DNA of 18,835 nucleotides, taken from NCBI GenBank assembly GCA_002278985.1, contig NCJP01000004.1:1-18835 (forward strand), written 5' to 3'. How positions within the stretch are numbered: position 1 is the stretch's first letter; every line of letters starts with the position of its first letter. The position numbers were made by a program, and so were the translations under genes. Under the pieces are notes generated by a model, which saw only the letters and a program-made list of their open reading frames with translations, did not search any database and was not told where the DNA came from. Origin of the DNA: Erythrobacter sp. 34-65-8 (GTDB lineage Bacteria > Pseudomonadota > Alphaproteobacteria > Sphingomonadales > Sphingomonadaceae). Positions 8,248 to 14,915 of this stretch are shown piece by piece.

Positions 8248-9654
8248 TCAATAACGGTAATGATCGGGCTTGAACGGCCCCTGCTGCGGCACTCCGATGT
8301 AGTCCGCCTGCTTGGCGCTGAGCGTGGTCAGCTGGACACCCAGCTTTTCAAGGTGCAGCGCCGCCACCTTCTCGTCGAGGTGCTTGGGCAGGACATAGAC
8401 GTCGTTGTCGTATTCGTCCGACTTGGTGAACAGTTCGATCTGCGCCAGCGTCTGGTTGGTGAAGCTGCTGCTCATCACGAAGCTGGGGTGGCCGGTGGCG
8501 CAGCCCAGGTTCACCAGCCGCCCCTTGGCCAGCACGATGATCGACTTGCCGTCCGGGAAAGTGACCAGATCGGTGCCGGGCTTCACTTCCTTCCAGGTGT
8601 AGTTGTCGAGCGCCGAAATCTGGATCTCGCTGTCGAAGTGGCCGATGTTGCAGACGATCGCCATCGGTTTCATCGCCATCATGTGCTCGGCCGTGATGAC
8701 GTCCTCGTTGCCGGTCGCGGTGACGAAGATATCGGCCCGGCTGACGGCGTTCTCCATCGTCACCACCTCGAACCCGTCCATCGCCGCCTGAAGCGCGCAG
8801 ATCGGATCGATTTCGGTCACCAGCACGCGGGCACCGCCATCGCGCAGCGACGCGGCCGAGCCCTTGCCGACGTCGCCGTATCCGGCCACGCAGGCGACCT
8901 TGCCGGCCAGCATCACGTCGGTCGCGCGGCGGATCGCGTCGACCAGCGATTCCTTGCAGCCATAGAGGTTATCGAACTTCGACTTGGTGACGCTGTCGTT
9001 CACGTTGATCGCGGGGAACGGCAGCTTGCCCTGCTTGGCAATCTGGTAAAGCCGCATCACGCCGGTGGTGGTTTCCTCCGAAACGCCCTTGATGTTGCGG
9101 ACCGTGTCCGTGAGGTAGCCCGGCTTGGCCGCGACGAACGCCTTGAGCGCGCGCTGGAATTCGATTTCCTCGGCGTTGGTGGGCTCGGGCAGTTCCTCGC
9201 CCGCCTCGATCCGCGCGCCCCACAGGGCGAACATGGTGGCATCGCCGCCATCATCGAGGATCATGTTGGTCGTCCGGCCATGGCCGTCATCCCAGTCGAA
9301 AATGCGGCCGACATAGTCCCAGTATTCGGCCAGGGTCTCGCCCTTCACTGCGAAGACCGGGATGCCCTGCGCGGCAATTGCGGCTGCGGCGTGATCCTGG
9401 GTCGAGTAGATGTTGCAGGTCGCCCAACGCACGTCCGCGCCCAGTGCCACCAGCGTTTCGATCAGAACCGCGGTCTGGATCGTCATGTGCAGCGAGCCGG
9501 TGATGCGCGCGCCCTTGAGCGGCTGCGCGGCGCCATATTCCTCGCGCAGCGCCATCAAGCCGGGCATCTCGGTCTCGGCGATGCTGATTTCGTCCCGGCC
9601 ATATTCGGCCAGGGTGATGTCGCGAATGATATAGTCCTGCTGGGCGTGGGCCAC
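8248..9654 (-). CDS. ahcY: S-adenosylhomocysteine hydrolase
   Basis: Cytosolic NAD-dependent enzyme that splits S-adenosylhomocysteine into adenosine and homocysteine, relieving inhibition of methyltransferases and feeding the methionine cycle. 468 aa, the long bacterial form with an insertion around residues 150-190. Seen: substrate-site [17 protein letters not shown] near 52-68, the NAD-binding GYGDVGKG at 258-265, [10 protein letters not shown], and the conserved C-terminus PFKPDHYRY. The start is GTG at 9654 with AGGAG about 8 bases upstream, which decides it over internal starts. It is monocistronic or weakly linked to divL, and is preceded by a palindrome that may be its operator. Confidence 0.97.
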   Translation of the reverse strand: MAHAQQDYIIRDITLAEYGRDEISIAETEMPGLMALREEYGAAQPLKGARITGSLHMTIQTAVLIETLVALGADVRWATCNIYSTQDHAAAAIAAQGIPVFAVKGETLAEYWDYVGRIFDWDDGHGRTTNMILDDGGDATMFALWGARIEAGEELPEPTNAEEIEFQRALKAFVAAKPGYLTDTVRNIKGVSEETTTGVMRLYQIAKQGKLPFPAINVNDSVTKSKFDNLYGCKESLVDAIRRATDVMLAGKVACVAGYGDVGKGSAASLRDGGARVLVTEIDPICALQAAMDGFEVVTMENAVSRADIFVTATGNEDVITAEHMMAMKPMAIVCNIGHFDSEIQISALDNYTWKEVKPGTDLVTFPDGKSIIVLAKGRLVNLGCATGHPSFVMSSSFTNQTLAQIELFTKSDEYDNDVYVLPKHLDEKVAALHLEKLGVQLTTLSAKQADYIGVPQQGPFKPDHYRY

Positions 9655-9742
9655 GATAATGCTCCTGAAATCCGGCTTCGGGGCACCGGACCGGCACCCG
9701 CCATAGCCACACGCATCTAGCGACGGGCCGCTGGTGAGGCAA

Positions 9743-9762
9743 ATATAAAGCGATCTTTATAT
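9743..9762. promoter_or_regulatory. Perfect palindrome, putative operator controlling ahcY
   Basis: ATATAAAG and CTTTATAT form 8-base arms around a 4-base spacer, about 90 bases upstream of the ahcY start, in otherwise GC-rich DNA. A -10-like TATATT on the ahcY strand lies within it, so a bound protein would block the promoter. In many Proteobacteria ahcY, metK and metH are controlled by ArsR-family SahR-type regulators at A/T-rich palindromes; assigning this site to such a regulator is inference. Confidence 0.55.
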
Positions 9763-9771
9763 CCTTCTGTG

Positions 9772-9799
9772 TTGCCGCATCGGTCTACGTGTCTATATC
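9772..9799 (+). promoter_or_regulatory. Possible sigma70-like promoter for the peroxiredoxin gene
   Basis: TTGCCG at 9772-9777 and TATATC at 9794-9799 are spaced by 16 bases on the plus strand, 38 bases before the start codon. This is a pattern match only. Confidence 0.35.
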
Positions 9800-9837
9800 G
9801 GGTGCGGATGGGTTTGCAGACGAAAGGATATTACCCG

Positions 9838-10317
9838 ATGACGATTTCCGTGGGCGACAAGCTCCCTGACGTAACGCTGATCAAGGCGACCGAGGAAGGG
9901 CCGCAGAAGGTCCAGAGCAGCGAGTATTTCGCGGGCAAGAAAGTGGCCCTGTTCTCCGTGCCCGGTGCCTTCACGCCGACCTGCTCGGCCCGTCACCTGC
10001 CCGGCTATGTCGACAAGGCTGCCGAGCTGAAGGCCAAGGGCGTGGATGAAATCGTTGCCACTGCGGTCAACGACCCGTTCGTGATGGGCGCCTGGAACAA
10101 GGCCGCCGGCAGCGAGGACATCACCATGCTGGCCGACGGCAATGCCGAATTTGCCGAAGCACTCGGCCTCACCATGGACGGTTCTGGCTTCGGCCTGGGC
10201 AAGCGCGGCCAGCGGTTCTCGATGGTGGTCGAGGACGGGGTCGTGAAGGAACTGAACGTCGAAGCACCGGGCGACTTCTCGGTTTCCAGCGCGGAGCACC
10301 TGCTCGGCCAGCTCTGA
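9838..10317 (+). CDS. Peroxiredoxin, Prx5 type, single cysteine
   Basis: 159 aa thiol peroxidase that reduces hydrogen peroxide and organic hydroperoxides, probably using glutathione/glutaredoxin or thioredoxin. The peroxidatic cysteine is Cys49 in PGAFTPTCSARHLPGY, the Prx5 signature, and there is no other cysteine, so it is a 1-Cys enzyme that needs an external thiol. The start is ATG at 9838, preceded by AAAGGA about 9 bases upstream; the frame is open upstream to 9769 but that part has no family character. The last codons and the stop lie in the first of three tandem 14-base repeats. Followed by a strong terminator. Confidence 0.95.
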   Translation: MTISVGDKLPDVTLIKATEEGPQKVQSSEYFAGKKVALFSVPGAFTPTCSARHLPGYVDKAAELKAKGVDEIVATAVNDPFVMGAWNKAAGSEDITMLADGNAEFAEALGLTMDGSGFGLGKRGQRFSMVVEDGVVKELNVEAPGDFSVSSAEHLLGQL

Positions 10318-10348
10318 CGGGCCAGCTCTGACGGGCCAGCTCTGACGG
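10307..10348 (+). repeat. Three perfect tandem copies of a 14-base unit over the peroxiredoxin stop
   Basis: The unit GCCAGCTCTGACGG occurs at 10307-10320, 10321-10334 and 10335-10348 without a mismatch. The first copy encodes the last codons (Gln-Leu) and the TGA stop; the other two are non-coding and in shifted frames. This looks like recent slipped-strand expansion of the gene end and leaves the protein unchanged. Confidence 0.9.
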
Positions 10349-10372
10349 GAACGCCCGACTGACAAAGGAAAA

Positions 10373-10398
10373 GGGCGCCTCATCTGGCGCCCTTTTTT
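10373..10398 (+). terminator. Intrinsic terminator between peroxiredoxin and folE, works in both directions
   Basis: A GGGCGCC/GGCGCCC stem with a 6-base loop is followed by TTTTTT on the plus strand. AAAA just before the stem gives a U tract on the minus strand as well, so it can also end the folE transcript, whose stop is at 10405. Confidence 0.88.
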
Positions 10399-10404
10399 GT
10401 GGCT

Positions 10405-11016
10405 TCAGCCGTAGCCCATCAGGCCGAGAACTTCCTCACGGCTGCGATGATCGTCGAGGAAACAGCCGAGCAGCCGGCTGGTTATCATGCCCACCCCCGG
10501 CGTGCGGACCCCGCGGCCGGTCATGCAGCCATGCTGCGCCTCGATCACCACCGCCACGCCGTGGGGGTTGAGATTGTCCCAGATGCACTGCGCCACCTCG
10601 GCCGTCAGGCGCTCCTGGATCTGGAGACGCCGGGCATAGGCGTGCAGCACCCGGGCCAGCTTGGATATCCCCACCACCTTGTCGCGCGGCATATATGCGA
10701 TGCAGGCCTTGCCGGTGATCGGCGCCATGTGGTGTTCGCAATGGCTCTGGAACGGGATGTCCTTGAGCAGGACGAGCTCGTTGTAGCCCCCCACTTCCTC
10801 GAACTGGCGGGCCAGATGCGATGCAGGGTCTTCCAGATAGCCCTGGCAATATTCCTTCCACGCGCGGCCCACACGCTTGGGCGTGTCGAGCAGCCCTTCA
10901 CGGGTCGGATCATCACCCGCCCAGGCGATCAGGGTACGAATGGCATCCTGCACTTCGACGGGAACCGGCAGCTTGCCCGAAACGTCATCGTCATCCGGAT
11001 CGATCGAGCAATTCAT
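10405..11016 (-). CDS. folE: GTP cyclohydrolase I
   Basis: 203 aa enzyme making 7,8-dihydroneopterin triphosphate from GTP, the first step of folate (and other pterin) synthesis. Zinc ligands are visible: Cys93 and His96 in SHCEHHMAP and Cys164 in EAQHGCMTGRGV, matching Cys110, His113 and Cys181 of the E. coli enzyme. PTREGLLDTPKRV near residues 37-49 is the N-terminal family hallmark. The ATG at 11016 overlaps the stop of the upstream PLD gene as ATGA, so the two are translationally coupled. This is the last gene of the hemerythrin-PLD-folE unit and ends at a shared terminator. Confidence 0.96.
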   Translation of the reverse strand: MNCSIDPDDDDVSGKLPVPVEVQDAIRTLIAWAGDDPTREGLLDTPKRVGRAWKEYCQGYLEDPASHLARQFEEVGGYNELVLLKDIPFQSHCEHHMAPITGKACIAYMPRDKVVGISKLARVLHAYARRLQIQERLTAEVAQCIWDNLNPHGVAVVIEAQHGCMTGRGVRTPGVGMITSRLLGCFLDDHRSREEVLGLMGYG

Positions 11017-12542
11017 GCAGCCTTCTTCCTTGTCCTGTTCCTGATGCGACTCAGGAACATCCCTTTGCGGAACAGGCCGCCTTTCGCAAATGGTTCCAGC
11101 AATTCGTCGGGGCGCTCCGGATCGAGCATGGCCGATTCCGCCAGCGTTTCAGCCATGCCGTTGAGCTGTTCGAGATCGAACCGCCGCAGCGTCCTGGTTC
11201 GCTCCTGTCCCAGCGCCTGGATCATGGCGTGCATCGATCCGGCTTGCTCAATCAGGCGGGGAACGTCGTCCATCTCCAACCCGCAATGCTCCGCCAGCAG
11301 GGAATGGCGCAAGTTGGCGATTGCCCCCCGGGCATGGGCATTGCCCGGCCGCCGCGCATCGATGAACACGTCGCATTCGCTGTCCAGCCCCATCGAACGG
11401 TTGTTCATATTGGCGGAGCCGATCCGGATGATTGCGTCATCGACAATCATGATCTTGGAATGGACGTAGATCGGCGTTTCGCCCGTATAGGGCACATAGA
11501 GGTTGAACCGGCCCGCCTGGTCGACTTCGCCCAGGGTCCGGACCAGCTGCGCCCGTGCATGGTCCATCGCCTGCTGCTCCAGCCAGCCGTCAGCATTGGC
11601 AGGATGGACGATCAGGATTTCCGGCGGGTCCGGCTCGGCCATGCGCCTCGCAATCGCATCGGCAATCCGGCGCGAGGCGAAATACTGGCTTTCGGCGTAG
11701 ATGAAATGGCGCGCCTCCCTGATCTGCCGTTCGAACAGGTCGGCAATCTCGCACACCTGCGGCGAGTTCTCATGGGCTGCGCGGGTGCGGGCGATACCGA
11801 CTTCGACGTTCTCGAACTGCGGCTCCAGCCCCTCGGGCCAGCATTTGCCCGTGGTCGGGTTCACGGGGGTCAAAGCGTCGCCCCCGGCCCTGCACCACCG
11901 GTCGCGCCCCAGTTCGTCCAGGTCTTTCACGATGGCCCCCGCCATGATCATGGTTGCATCATGCCAGGGGCCGTATTGCTTCCAGCGAGACCATCTGCGC
12001 CGCGGGTCATCCTCGACATGGTCCCGGGTGTCCCACCGGCCCCTCGTCATGTCGATCCCGCCGCAGACCGCCAGCTGATCATCGATCACCACGATCTTCT
12101 GGTGATGGCAGGCGCCCATGGGATGGGCACTGTCCCACTTGAAATCGATCCGCCGGCGCGGTGCCCAGCGCAGCAGGTCGAGCGCCATTGAGCCGCGCAG
12201 GGCCATCGGGATCATCCCCATGCCCCATTTGAGCATCTTGATGTCGAGCCCCGGCCGATGCCGATTGAGCCAGAGGATGAAACTGCCGAGGCGGGAAGGA
12301 TGGCTCCGGTCAGTGCCCTTCCGCCACCATCGCCGCCCGGTTTCCAGGTGAATGCGCGTGTCGAAATCCCAGCCGATCATCAGGATGCGCTGCTCGGCCC
12401 TGAGCATCGCGTCCTGCATGAAACGGAAGTAATCCTGCGCATCGATCACCACGCTGGCCTTGTCGGCACGCGCGAAGCGCCAGACGCCCGGCTCTACCGG
12501 ATCGTCATCGAAATCGTCCAGTCCATCGCTGCTGGCATCCAA
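11013..12542 (-). CDS. Phospholipase D-family protein (two HKD motifs, cardiolipin synthase/PLD-like)
   Basis: 509 aa protein with two PLD phosphodiesterase motifs: His147, Lys149 and Asp154 in HHQKIVVIDD, and His361, Lys363 and Asp368 in VHSKIMIVDD, the latter followed by GSANMNNRSMGLDSE. Both catalytic sites look complete. No signal peptide or clear membrane helix is seen. It could hydrolyse phosphatidyl lipids or transfer phosphatidyl groups; the substrate cannot be told. The only upstream start in frame is TTG at 12542, with GGGGGA 8 bases before it, and the hemerythrin gene ends 25 bases upstream. The ATG at 12538 is out of frame. The C-terminus is strongly basic (RIRNRTRKKAA), which could help membrane contact. 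Confidence 0.87.
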   Translation of the reverse strand: MDASSDGLDDFDDDPVEPGVWRFARADKASVVIDAQDYFRFMQDAMLRAEQRILMIGWDFDTRIHLETGRRWWRKGTDRSHPSRLGSFILWLNRHRPGLDIKMLKWGMGMIPMALRGSMALDLLRWAPRRRIDFKWDSAHPMGACHHQKIVVIDDQLAVCGGIDMTRGRWDTRDHVEDDPRRRWSRWKQYGPWHDATMIMAGAIVKDLDELGRDRWCRAGGDALTPVNPTTGKCWPEGLEPQFENVEVGIARTRAAHENSPQVCEIADLFERQIREARHFIYAESQYFASRRIADAIARRMAEPDPPEILIVHPANADGWLEQQAMDHARAQLVRTLGEVDQAGRFNLYVPYTGETPIYVHSKIMIVDDAIIRIGSANMNNRSMGLDSECDVFIDARRPGNAHARGAIANLRHSLLAEHCGLEMDDVPRLIEQAGSMHAMIQALGQERTRTLRRFDLEQLNGMAETLAESAMLDPERPDELLEPFAKGGLFRKGMFLSRIRNRTRKKAA

Positions 12543-12567
12543 GTTCGATATCCCCCGCGTTGCCGCC

Positions 12568-13059
12568 CTACTCCTTGGCGTCTTCGGCCTTCTCGGGTGT
12601 CACTTCCGCTTCGGCCTTTTCCGCCTTCTTCCGGCGGTCGAACACCGCTGTCATATGAACCTCGTCCTCGGCGGTAAGGTGTTCGGCGAAATCCGGGAAG
12701 TGCTCTTCTTCCTCCTCCTCGATATGGTGGAGGTAACGGTGTTCCAGATCACGGAATTTCGTCATCCATTCGTCGCTCGCCATGTCTGTCGCGGCGAGGT
12801 CGTTGAGCATTTCGTCGATTTCGTGATGCTCCGCCACGGAATGGCGCGTTTCATCGGTGGTCGGGGGCTTGCGCATCATGGTGGAATAGAGCGCCTGCTC
12901 CTCGGCGGCGGCGTGTCCTTTCAGCTCCTTGGTCAGTTCGGTGAAGAGCCCGGTCTTGGCTTCGCCATCATCCCCGGCTGACCCGATTTTCTTCAGCAAG
13001 GCACGGTGGCGGTCATGATCCTGCTTCAGGCGTACGAAAATGGCTTCGCAATGCGACAT
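12568..13059 (-). CDS. Hemerythrin-like HHE-domain protein
   Basis: 163 aa, helical, predicted to bind a di-iron centre. Candidate ligands are His15 (QDHDRH), His49 and Glu53 (GHAAAEE), His78/79 (AEHHEID), and His111/112 with the acidic run in HHIEEEEEEHFP. The tail from about residue 146 is Lys/Glu/Ala-rich and probably disordered. Proteins of this family sense or buffer oxygen, iron or NO and are often stress-induced. The ATG at 13059 is preceded by AAGAGA. An EcfG-like promoter lies about 40-60 bases upstream, and PLD and folE follow at short spacing, so it is likely the first gene of a stress operon. Exact function unknown. Confidence 0.87.
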   Translation of the reverse strand: MSHCEAIFVRLKQDHDRHRALLKKIGSAGDDGEAKTGLFTELTKELKGHAAAEEQALYSTMMRKPPTTDETRHSVAEHHEIDEMLNDLAATDMASDEWMTKFRDLEHRYLHHIEEEEEEHFPDFAEHLTAEDEVHMTAVFDRRKKAEKAEAEVTPEKAEDAKE

Positions 13060-13097
13060 CGATGGTTCTCTTTAAAAATGTTAATCCCTGCCACCCA

Positions 13098-13122
13098 AAC
13101 AGGCGAACAGGCGCCAGGTTCC
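13098..13122 (-). promoter_or_regulatory. EcfG-type (general stress sigma) promoter for hemerythrin-PLD-folE
   Basis: On the minus strand GGAAC (13122-13118) is followed after exactly 16 bases by TGTT (13101-13098). The alphaproteobacterial EcfG consensus is GGAAC-N16/17-CGTT, so only the first -10 base differs. Expected transcription start is near 13090, giving a leader of about 30 bases to the ATG. Confidence 0.6.
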
Positions 13123-13177
13123 TGAGCGGTTTTGCAACGGAACTTCTCTTTGCCAGCCAGACACCCATATCACCGTG

Positions 13178-13585
13178 ATGAACCGCCCCTTGCCACCCCC
13201 GCCGACCGCTGCCGACATGGAAACAATGGCTTTCGCGTCAATCCGCGCGCTGCCGGAGCATTTCCGCGACCAGCTCACTGACGTGGTGATCAAGGTGGAA
13301 GAATTCGCCACGCGGGAGCAGCTCGATTCAGTCGGGATCGAGAGCCGCTGGCAATTGACCGGCCTCTATGAAGGCCGGCCGATCGACGAACAGTCCTTGT
13401 GGGATTCGGGCGACCTCCCACCGGTCATCACCCTTTTCCGCCAACCGCTGATCCGGGAATGGCGGGAGACAGGGGTCGATTTTGCCGCGCTGATCCACCA
13501 CGTCACGATTCACGAGGCGGGACACCATTTCGGCTTGTCGGACGAGGATATGCACGCGCTGGAAGAGGCTGCGGAGGAAAACTAG
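13178..13585 (+). CDS. Small zinc metallopeptidase-like protein (minimal zincin family)
   Basis: 135 aa single-domain zincin. The zinc-binding HEAGHHFGLSDEDMHALE lies near the C-terminus and gives the HExxH pattern with a downstream Asp/Glu. The N-terminal half has the family-type region ALPEHFRDQLTDVVIKVEEF. The family (metallopeptidase family, Pfam Zincin_1) has members with weak or unproven peptidase activity and no agreed role. A GTG codon directly precedes the ATG in frame (13175); I use the ATG, and no clear Shine-Dalgarno decides. The stop TAG overlaps the stop of the convergent PilZ gene. Confidence 0.85.
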   Translation: MNRPLPPPPTAADMETMAFASIRALPEHFRDQLTDVVIKVEEFATREQLDSVGIESRWQLTGLYEGRPIDEQSLWDSGDLPPVITLFRQPLIREWRETGVDFAALIHHVTIHEAGHHFGLSDEDMHALEEAAEEN

Positions 13586-13887
13586 CCTTCGCGCTTGCGG
13601 GTATCGAGCTCGTCACGGATATGTTCGAACACCGGCCCGTAGAGCGGCTTTTCGAACTCGACGCCGACCACTTGCTGGCGGCACCACCGCACGGTGGCGA
13701 TGACCGGGCCGATGGCGCCGATGCGCAGGCTGATTTCCGTTCCCGCGATCATGCGGCCGAACCGGTCGAAAAACCGGCAGCCAGTTTCGGAAAGGTCGAG
13801 AATATCGACATCCTTCGCCACCCCGGAGCCGGTCCGATACCGGCCCGGCACCGAAATCGGATGCCTGAGTTTGCCGCGATCTTCCAT
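13582..13887 (-). CDS. PilZ-domain protein, probable c-di-GMP receptor
   Basis: About 101 aa consisting of one PilZ domain. Both nucleotide-binding motifs are present: RGKLR (RxxxR, residues 4-8) and DLSETG (DxSxxG, 31-36), so cyclic di-GMP binding is likely. Such stand-alone domains usually act by binding a partner that controls motility, pili or polysaccharide. The start is uncertain: ATG 13887 puts RxxxR right at the N-terminus, but GTG 13899 and TTG 13920 are also in frame, and none has a good ribosome site. It converges with the metallopeptidase gene; the stops share CTAG. Confidence 0.85.
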   Translation of the reverse strand: MEDRGKLRHPISVPGRYRTGSGVAKDVDILDLSETGCRFFDRFGRMIAGTEISLRIGAIGPVIATVRWCRQQVVGVEFEKPLYGPVFEHIRDELDTRKREG

Positions 13888-13939
13888 GTGGATGAACACT
13901 AGGCTCTGATGAGCCGACAAACAACCACCGATGCGGAAA

Positions 13940-13962
13940 GCCCCCGGGGCGTTCGCGGGGCT
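13940..13962 (-). terminator. Hairpin downstream of tRNA-Arg, possible terminator
   Basis: AGCCCC/GGGGCT arms with an 11-base loop, read on the minus strand about 22 bases after the tRNA, followed by TTCC. The U tail is short, so efficiency is doubtful. Confidence 0.4.
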
Positions 13963-13983
13963 GGATAACCCCGGTGGAAGAAA

Positions 13984-14060
13984 TGGCGCGCCCGGAACGA
14001 TTCGAACGTCCGACCCCCAGATTCGTAGTCTGGTGCTCTATCCAGCTGAGCTACGGGCGC
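13984..14060 (-). tRNA. tRNA-Arg, anticodon ACG
   Basis: A complete cloverleaf is seen on the minus strand: acceptor GCGCCCG paired with CGGGCGC, D-arm GCTCAGCTGGATAGAGC, anticodon stem CCAGA/TCTGG enclosing loop CTACGAA (anticodon ACG), and a T-loop containing TTCGAAT. The discriminator is G and the 3' CCA is encoded (13986-13984). The ACG anticodon is normally edited to ICG and reads CGU, CGC and CGA, major Arg codons in high-GC genomes. Confidence 0.97.
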
Positions 14061-14073
14061 CTGTGAGGCAGGG

Positions 14074-14102
14074 CACATAGGCAGGGTGGCAGGCCTTGGC
14101 AA
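14074..14102 (-). promoter_or_regulatory. Sigma70-type promoter for tRNA-Arg
   Basis: On the minus strand TTGCCA (14102-14097) and TATGTG (14079-14074) are spaced by 17 bases, with the -10 ending 13 bases before the mature 5' end of the tRNA. Confidence 0.55.
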
Positions 14103-14108
14103 TCCCTA

Positions 14109-14528
14109 TCATTGCTGTTTTTGCGCCAATTGCAGCGCCAGCACCTGATCGAGCGGCGGCTTGTCGAGCGCAGCGATCTCGTCTGCGTTGCACCAGGCTA
14201 CCGCACCACCCTCCATCGCCACCGGCTCTCCCTGCCATTGGCGGCACGCGTAAAGAAACAGGACAATCGCTGCCCCGCCCTCTGTCAGCGAACCGTCTGC
14301 AAACCCCACGGGCTCAAGATCATCCAGACGAACAACGATATCGAGTTCCTCGGCTGCTTCCCTGACCAGTGCAAGTGCCGGAATTTCGCCGCTTTCCACC
14401 TTTCCGCCTGGAAACTCCCACAGCCCCCCGTGCTGTTTGGCGAACGGCCGCCGGTGCATCAGCCATCGCCCCGCTCCATCATAAAGCGCCAGTGCCACCA
14501 CGGGCTGCCATGTCGGATTATTTTCCAA
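14109..14528 (-). CDS. mutT: MutT-type Nudix hydrolase (8-oxo-dGTP diphosphatase)
   Basis: 139 aa. The full Nudix box Gx5Ex7REUxEExGU is present at residues 42-64 (GKVESGE, then REAAEELDI). LMHRRPFAKQHGGLWEFPGG before it is typical of MutT, which clears 8-oxo-dGTP from the nucleotide pool and so prevents A:T to C:G mutation. The start chosen is TTG at 14528 because AAGGAG lies 9 bases upstream; the frame stays open to 14618, but that would run through the divergent pilin promoter. No in-frame ATG is near. Other Nudix substrates are possible. Confidence 0.85.
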   Translation of the reverse strand: MENNPTWQPVVALALYDGAGRWLMHRRPFAKQHGGLWEFPGGKVESGEIPALALVREAAEELDIVVRLDDLEPVGFADGSLTEGGAAIVLFLYACRQWQGEPVAMEGGAVAWCNADEIAALDKPPLDQVLALQLAQKQQ

Positions 14529-14542
14529 CCAGTCTGACTCCT

Positions 14543-14557
14543 TCAAACATTTATTAA
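14543..14557 (+). promoter_or_regulatory. CtrA-like box upstream of the first Flp pilin gene
   Basis: TCAA-N7-TTAA followed by C matches the CtrA consensus TTAA-N7-TTAA(C) with one mismatch, 54 bases before the ATG at 14612, a suitable position for activation. A/T-rich motifs are rare in this DNA. Caulobacter pilA (a Flp pilin) is a known CtrA target. The box also overlaps the ribosome-binding region of the divergent mutT. Confidence 0.5.
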
Positions 14558-14611
14558 CCGATAGGACGGATACCGCAGCCTGTCTGGACCATATCCGGGG
14601 GCCTTTTTTCC

Positions 14612-14791
14612 ATGTCATTGCGTACTCTGCTTGAAAGTATCGGAGCCGACAATGGCGGGGCGACAGCCATCGAATACGGCCTGATACTTGCTCTCATCGC
14701 CATCGCCGCCATGGGCGTCATGAACAGTCTCGGCAACGAGACCACGACCCTGTGGGAGACGGTAACGGAGCAGGCCACCGCAGTGCTGTGA
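14612..14791 (+). CDS. Flp/Fap-type pilin subunit (first copy)
   Basis: 59 aa class IVb pilin precursor. After a short charged leader, the prepilin peptidase site NGG|ATAIEYG is followed by a hydrophobic helix (LILALIAIAA), the Flp signature with the conserved Glu five residues into the mature part. Such pilins are exported and assembled by a Tad/Cpa machine for surface attachment; no tad or cpa gene is in this window, so the assembly locus is elsewhere. The Shine-Dalgarno is poor (GGGGG about 10 bases upstream). Similar throughout to the second pilin 125 bases downstream, indicating tandem duplication. Confidence 0.9.
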   Translation: MSLRTLLESIGADNGGATAIEYGLILALIAIAAMGVMNSLGNETTTLWETVTEQATAVL

Positions 14792-14817
14792 ACGGCAGCG
14801 TCGGAGATTTTTCCACG

Positions 14818-14832
14818 TTAGGAAATTCTCAA
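14818..14832 (+). promoter_or_regulatory. Weak CtrA-like half-site pair before the second pilin
   Basis: TTAG-N7-TCAA followed by C fits the CtrA pattern with two mismatches, 83 bases before the second pilin start. Supported mainly by the better site before the first copy. Confidence 0.25.
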
Positions 14833-14861
14833 CGCCTCGTTCCTAGAACTGCAATCACTCC

Positions 14862-14880
14862 TTCCGGAAGACCACCGGAA
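14862..14880 (+). other. Small inverted repeat in the leader of the second pilin
   Basis: TTCCGG and CCGGAA flank a 7-base spacer, ending 35 bases before the start codon. It could be a leader hairpin or a protein site; too short to assign. Confidence 0.3.
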
Positions 14881-14915
14881 TGAGACGGGTACCGAAGACC
14901 AACAGGAGACTGACC

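Noticed and set aside
8149..9720. 523-codon open frame on the plus strand opposite ahcY
   Set aside because: Antisense shadow; ahcY on the other strand is unmistakable and fills nearly the same span.
9655..9742. SAH riboswitch in the ahcY leader
   Set aside because: The leader is GC-rich with no conserved SAH aptamer fold I can recognise; the palindrome explains regulation better. An Infernal search with the SAH aptamer model would settle it.
13068..13085. CtrA-like pair TTAA ... TTAA before the hemerythrin gene
   Set aside because: The spacing is 5 bases rather than 7, and it overlaps the leader between the EcfG-like promoter and the ATG.
14529..14618. N-terminal extension of mutT
   Set aside because: Would cross the divergent pilin promoter and start inside the pilin gene; AAGGAG before TTG 14528 supports the shorter form.
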